From positions 1-64,000 of the forward strand of contig NZ_JAESDH010000005.1 in the NCBI RefSeq assembly GCF_019249295.1: DNA of 64,000 nucleotides, in the 5' to 3' direction. Positions 63,344 through 64,000 of this stretch are shown one piece after another. The notes beneath the pieces are model-generated. The model had not been told where the DNA came from. It did no database searches and saw only the letters and a list, made by a program, of their open reading frames with translations. Each line of letters opens with the position of its first letter. Position 1 is the first letter of the stretch. This DNA is from Alteromonas antoniana (GTDB lineage Bacteria > Pseudomonadota > Gammaproteobacteria > Enterobacterales > Alteromonadaceae). The translations under genes and the position numbers were made by a program.

Positions 63344-63648
63344 GCCTGTATACCTTTGAAGATAACGATACGGTAAAAATTACCGGTCAACTGGACCGCG
63401 ACACGCTGTCGCGGAACTGGTGGGTCATGTTATCCTCTTCCGAGCGCTCGCAGCTGCAGAAAGCCGGGCGCTGCCAATTTGACCTACAGCAGGTAGAGCG
63501 AGCTGACAGTGCAGGTCTGGCGTGGATCATAAACGCTGTCCGTGACGCCAGAGCACATGATATTGATATCTCGTTGCACGCCGTACCGAAAAAAGTATTA
63601 AAGCTGGCTAAAATCAGCGATGTCGATACACTGTTGCCGGTCAAATAA
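63340..63648 (+). CDS. mlaB: STAS-domain protein MlaB
   Basis: The 102-residue single STAS domain (RCQFDLQQVERADSAGLAWI with the typical DSAG element) binds and stabilises MlaF in the transporter. GTG start overlaps the mlaC stop (GTGA). Confidence 0.93.
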   Translation: MSLYTFEDNDTVKITGQLDRDTLSRNWWVMLSSSERSQLQKAGRCQFDLQQVERADSAGLAWIINAVRDARAHDIDISLHAVPKKVLKLAKISDVDTLLPVK

Positions 63649-63696
63649 GTTGTAATTTACAGTCAGCATTGCTGACTATTAATACCGGATGGTTTT

Positions 63697-63954
63697 ATGG
63701 ACGTTACTGAAATAGAAAATATTTTGAAAGAGGCTTTGGATTTAGCGGAAGTCCATGTTCAGGGCGACGGTTCACATTTCACGATTATTGCGGTAAGCGA
63801 TGCGTTCAATGAGATGAGCCGGGTCAAGCGCCAGCAAGCTGTTTATGCGCCGCTGTCCGATAAAATAGCAGATGGTTCTATGCATGCCATTTCTATTAAA
63901 ACCTTTTCCGAAAAAGACTGGGCGCGCGAGCGTCAGTTTAATCTTCCACAATAA
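63697..63954 (+). CDS. ibaG: BolA-family protein IbaG
   Basis: The 85-residue BolA-like protein has the family pattern VHVQGDGSHFTIIAVSDAF, MSRVKRQQAVYAPLSDKI and ends FNLPQ, with the conserved His used to bind iron-sulfur centres with glutaredoxin. The E. coli homologue ibaG lies in the same place between mlaB and murA. Confidence 0.94.
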   Translation: MDVTEIENILKEALDLAEVHVQGDGSHFTIIAVSDAFNEMSRVKRQQAVYAPLSDKIADGSMHAISIKTFSEKDWARERQFNLPQ

Positions 63955-63978
63955 ATGCCCCACGGAAACCCTTTTACA

Positions 63979-64000
63979 GTGGATAAACTAGTAATTAAAA
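63979..64000 (+). CDS. murA: Start of UDP-N-acetylglucosamine enolpyruvyl transferase (partial)
   Basis: Only seven codons remain before the window edge: GTG start then DKLVIK, which matches the MurA N-terminus (MDKF/L...). With ibaG directly upstream, as in E. coli, the assignment is secure despite the short length. The rest of the gene lies outside the window. Confidence 0.75.

Overview
The window is a chromosomal segment of a marine gammaproteobacterium, most likely of the Alteromonadaceae (Alteromonas-like). The grounds are the near-Escherichia gene order of several housekeeping operons, the petABC-sspAB block behind rplM-rpsI, a mgtE near the rpoN cluster, a large TonB-dependent receptor with exported glycosidases, and many chemoreceptors. 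This assignment rests on gene content and order only; no species is claimed. I saw no rRNA, tRNA, insertion sequence, prophage or CRISPR array.

Layout. 1-1.6 kb: a possible truncated CDS end, a terminator and a soluble two-PAS chemoreceptor. 1.7-12 kb: a polysaccharide-utilisation locus with an exported esterase, a GH43 lipoprotein, a TonB-dependent receptor, a GH3 beta-glucosidase/exoglucanase, and a LytS-type histidine kinase with a LytTR response regulator. 12-20.5 kb: single genes (acyl-CoA ligase, unknown membrane protein, PQQ sugar dehydrogenase, acnB, DUF192 protein, lysC). 20.7-22.7 kb: a membrane chemoreceptor with a sigma-28-like promoter. 23.2-29.8 kb (minus): lptD-surA-pdxA-rsmA-apaG-apaH, with djlA divergent from lptD, as in E. 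coli. 30.2-41.3 kb (plus): djlA-xerD-dsbC-recJ-unknown-recO-pdxJ-acpS-rlmD-relA-mazG. 41.3-48 kb: an orphan solute-binding protein, a gene-free stretch, then rplM-rpsI, petABC and sspAB. 48-52 kb: mgtE and a small accessory module (XRE regulator; small exported protein, DUF2145 protein, YiaAB-family protein). 52.1-59.9 kb (minus): yrbG-kdsD-kdsC-lptC-lptA-lptB-rpoN-hpf-ptsN-rapZ-npr. 60.6-64 kb (plus): mlaFEDCB-ibaG and the first codons of murA.

How the genes fit together. Much of the core content builds the envelope: LPS transport (LptD, LptA, LptB, LptC), Kdo synthesis (KdsC, KdsD), outer-membrane protein folding (SurA, DsbC), outer-membrane lipid asymmetry (Mla) and peptidoglycan (MurA). 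The rest covers the stringent response (RelA, MazG, SspA/SspB, Hpf), nitrogen-PTS signalling (PtsN, NPr, RapZ, RpoN), pyridoxal phosphate synthesis (PdxA, PdxJ), respiration (bc1 complex) and DNA repair (RecJ, RecO, XerD). The accessory regions are the polysaccharide locus and the 49.5-52 kb module. The best candidate for an undescribed system is that module: a permuted NlpC/P60-like (DUF2145) exported protein paired with a small Ser/Ala/His-rich exported protein beneath a divergent XRE regulator.
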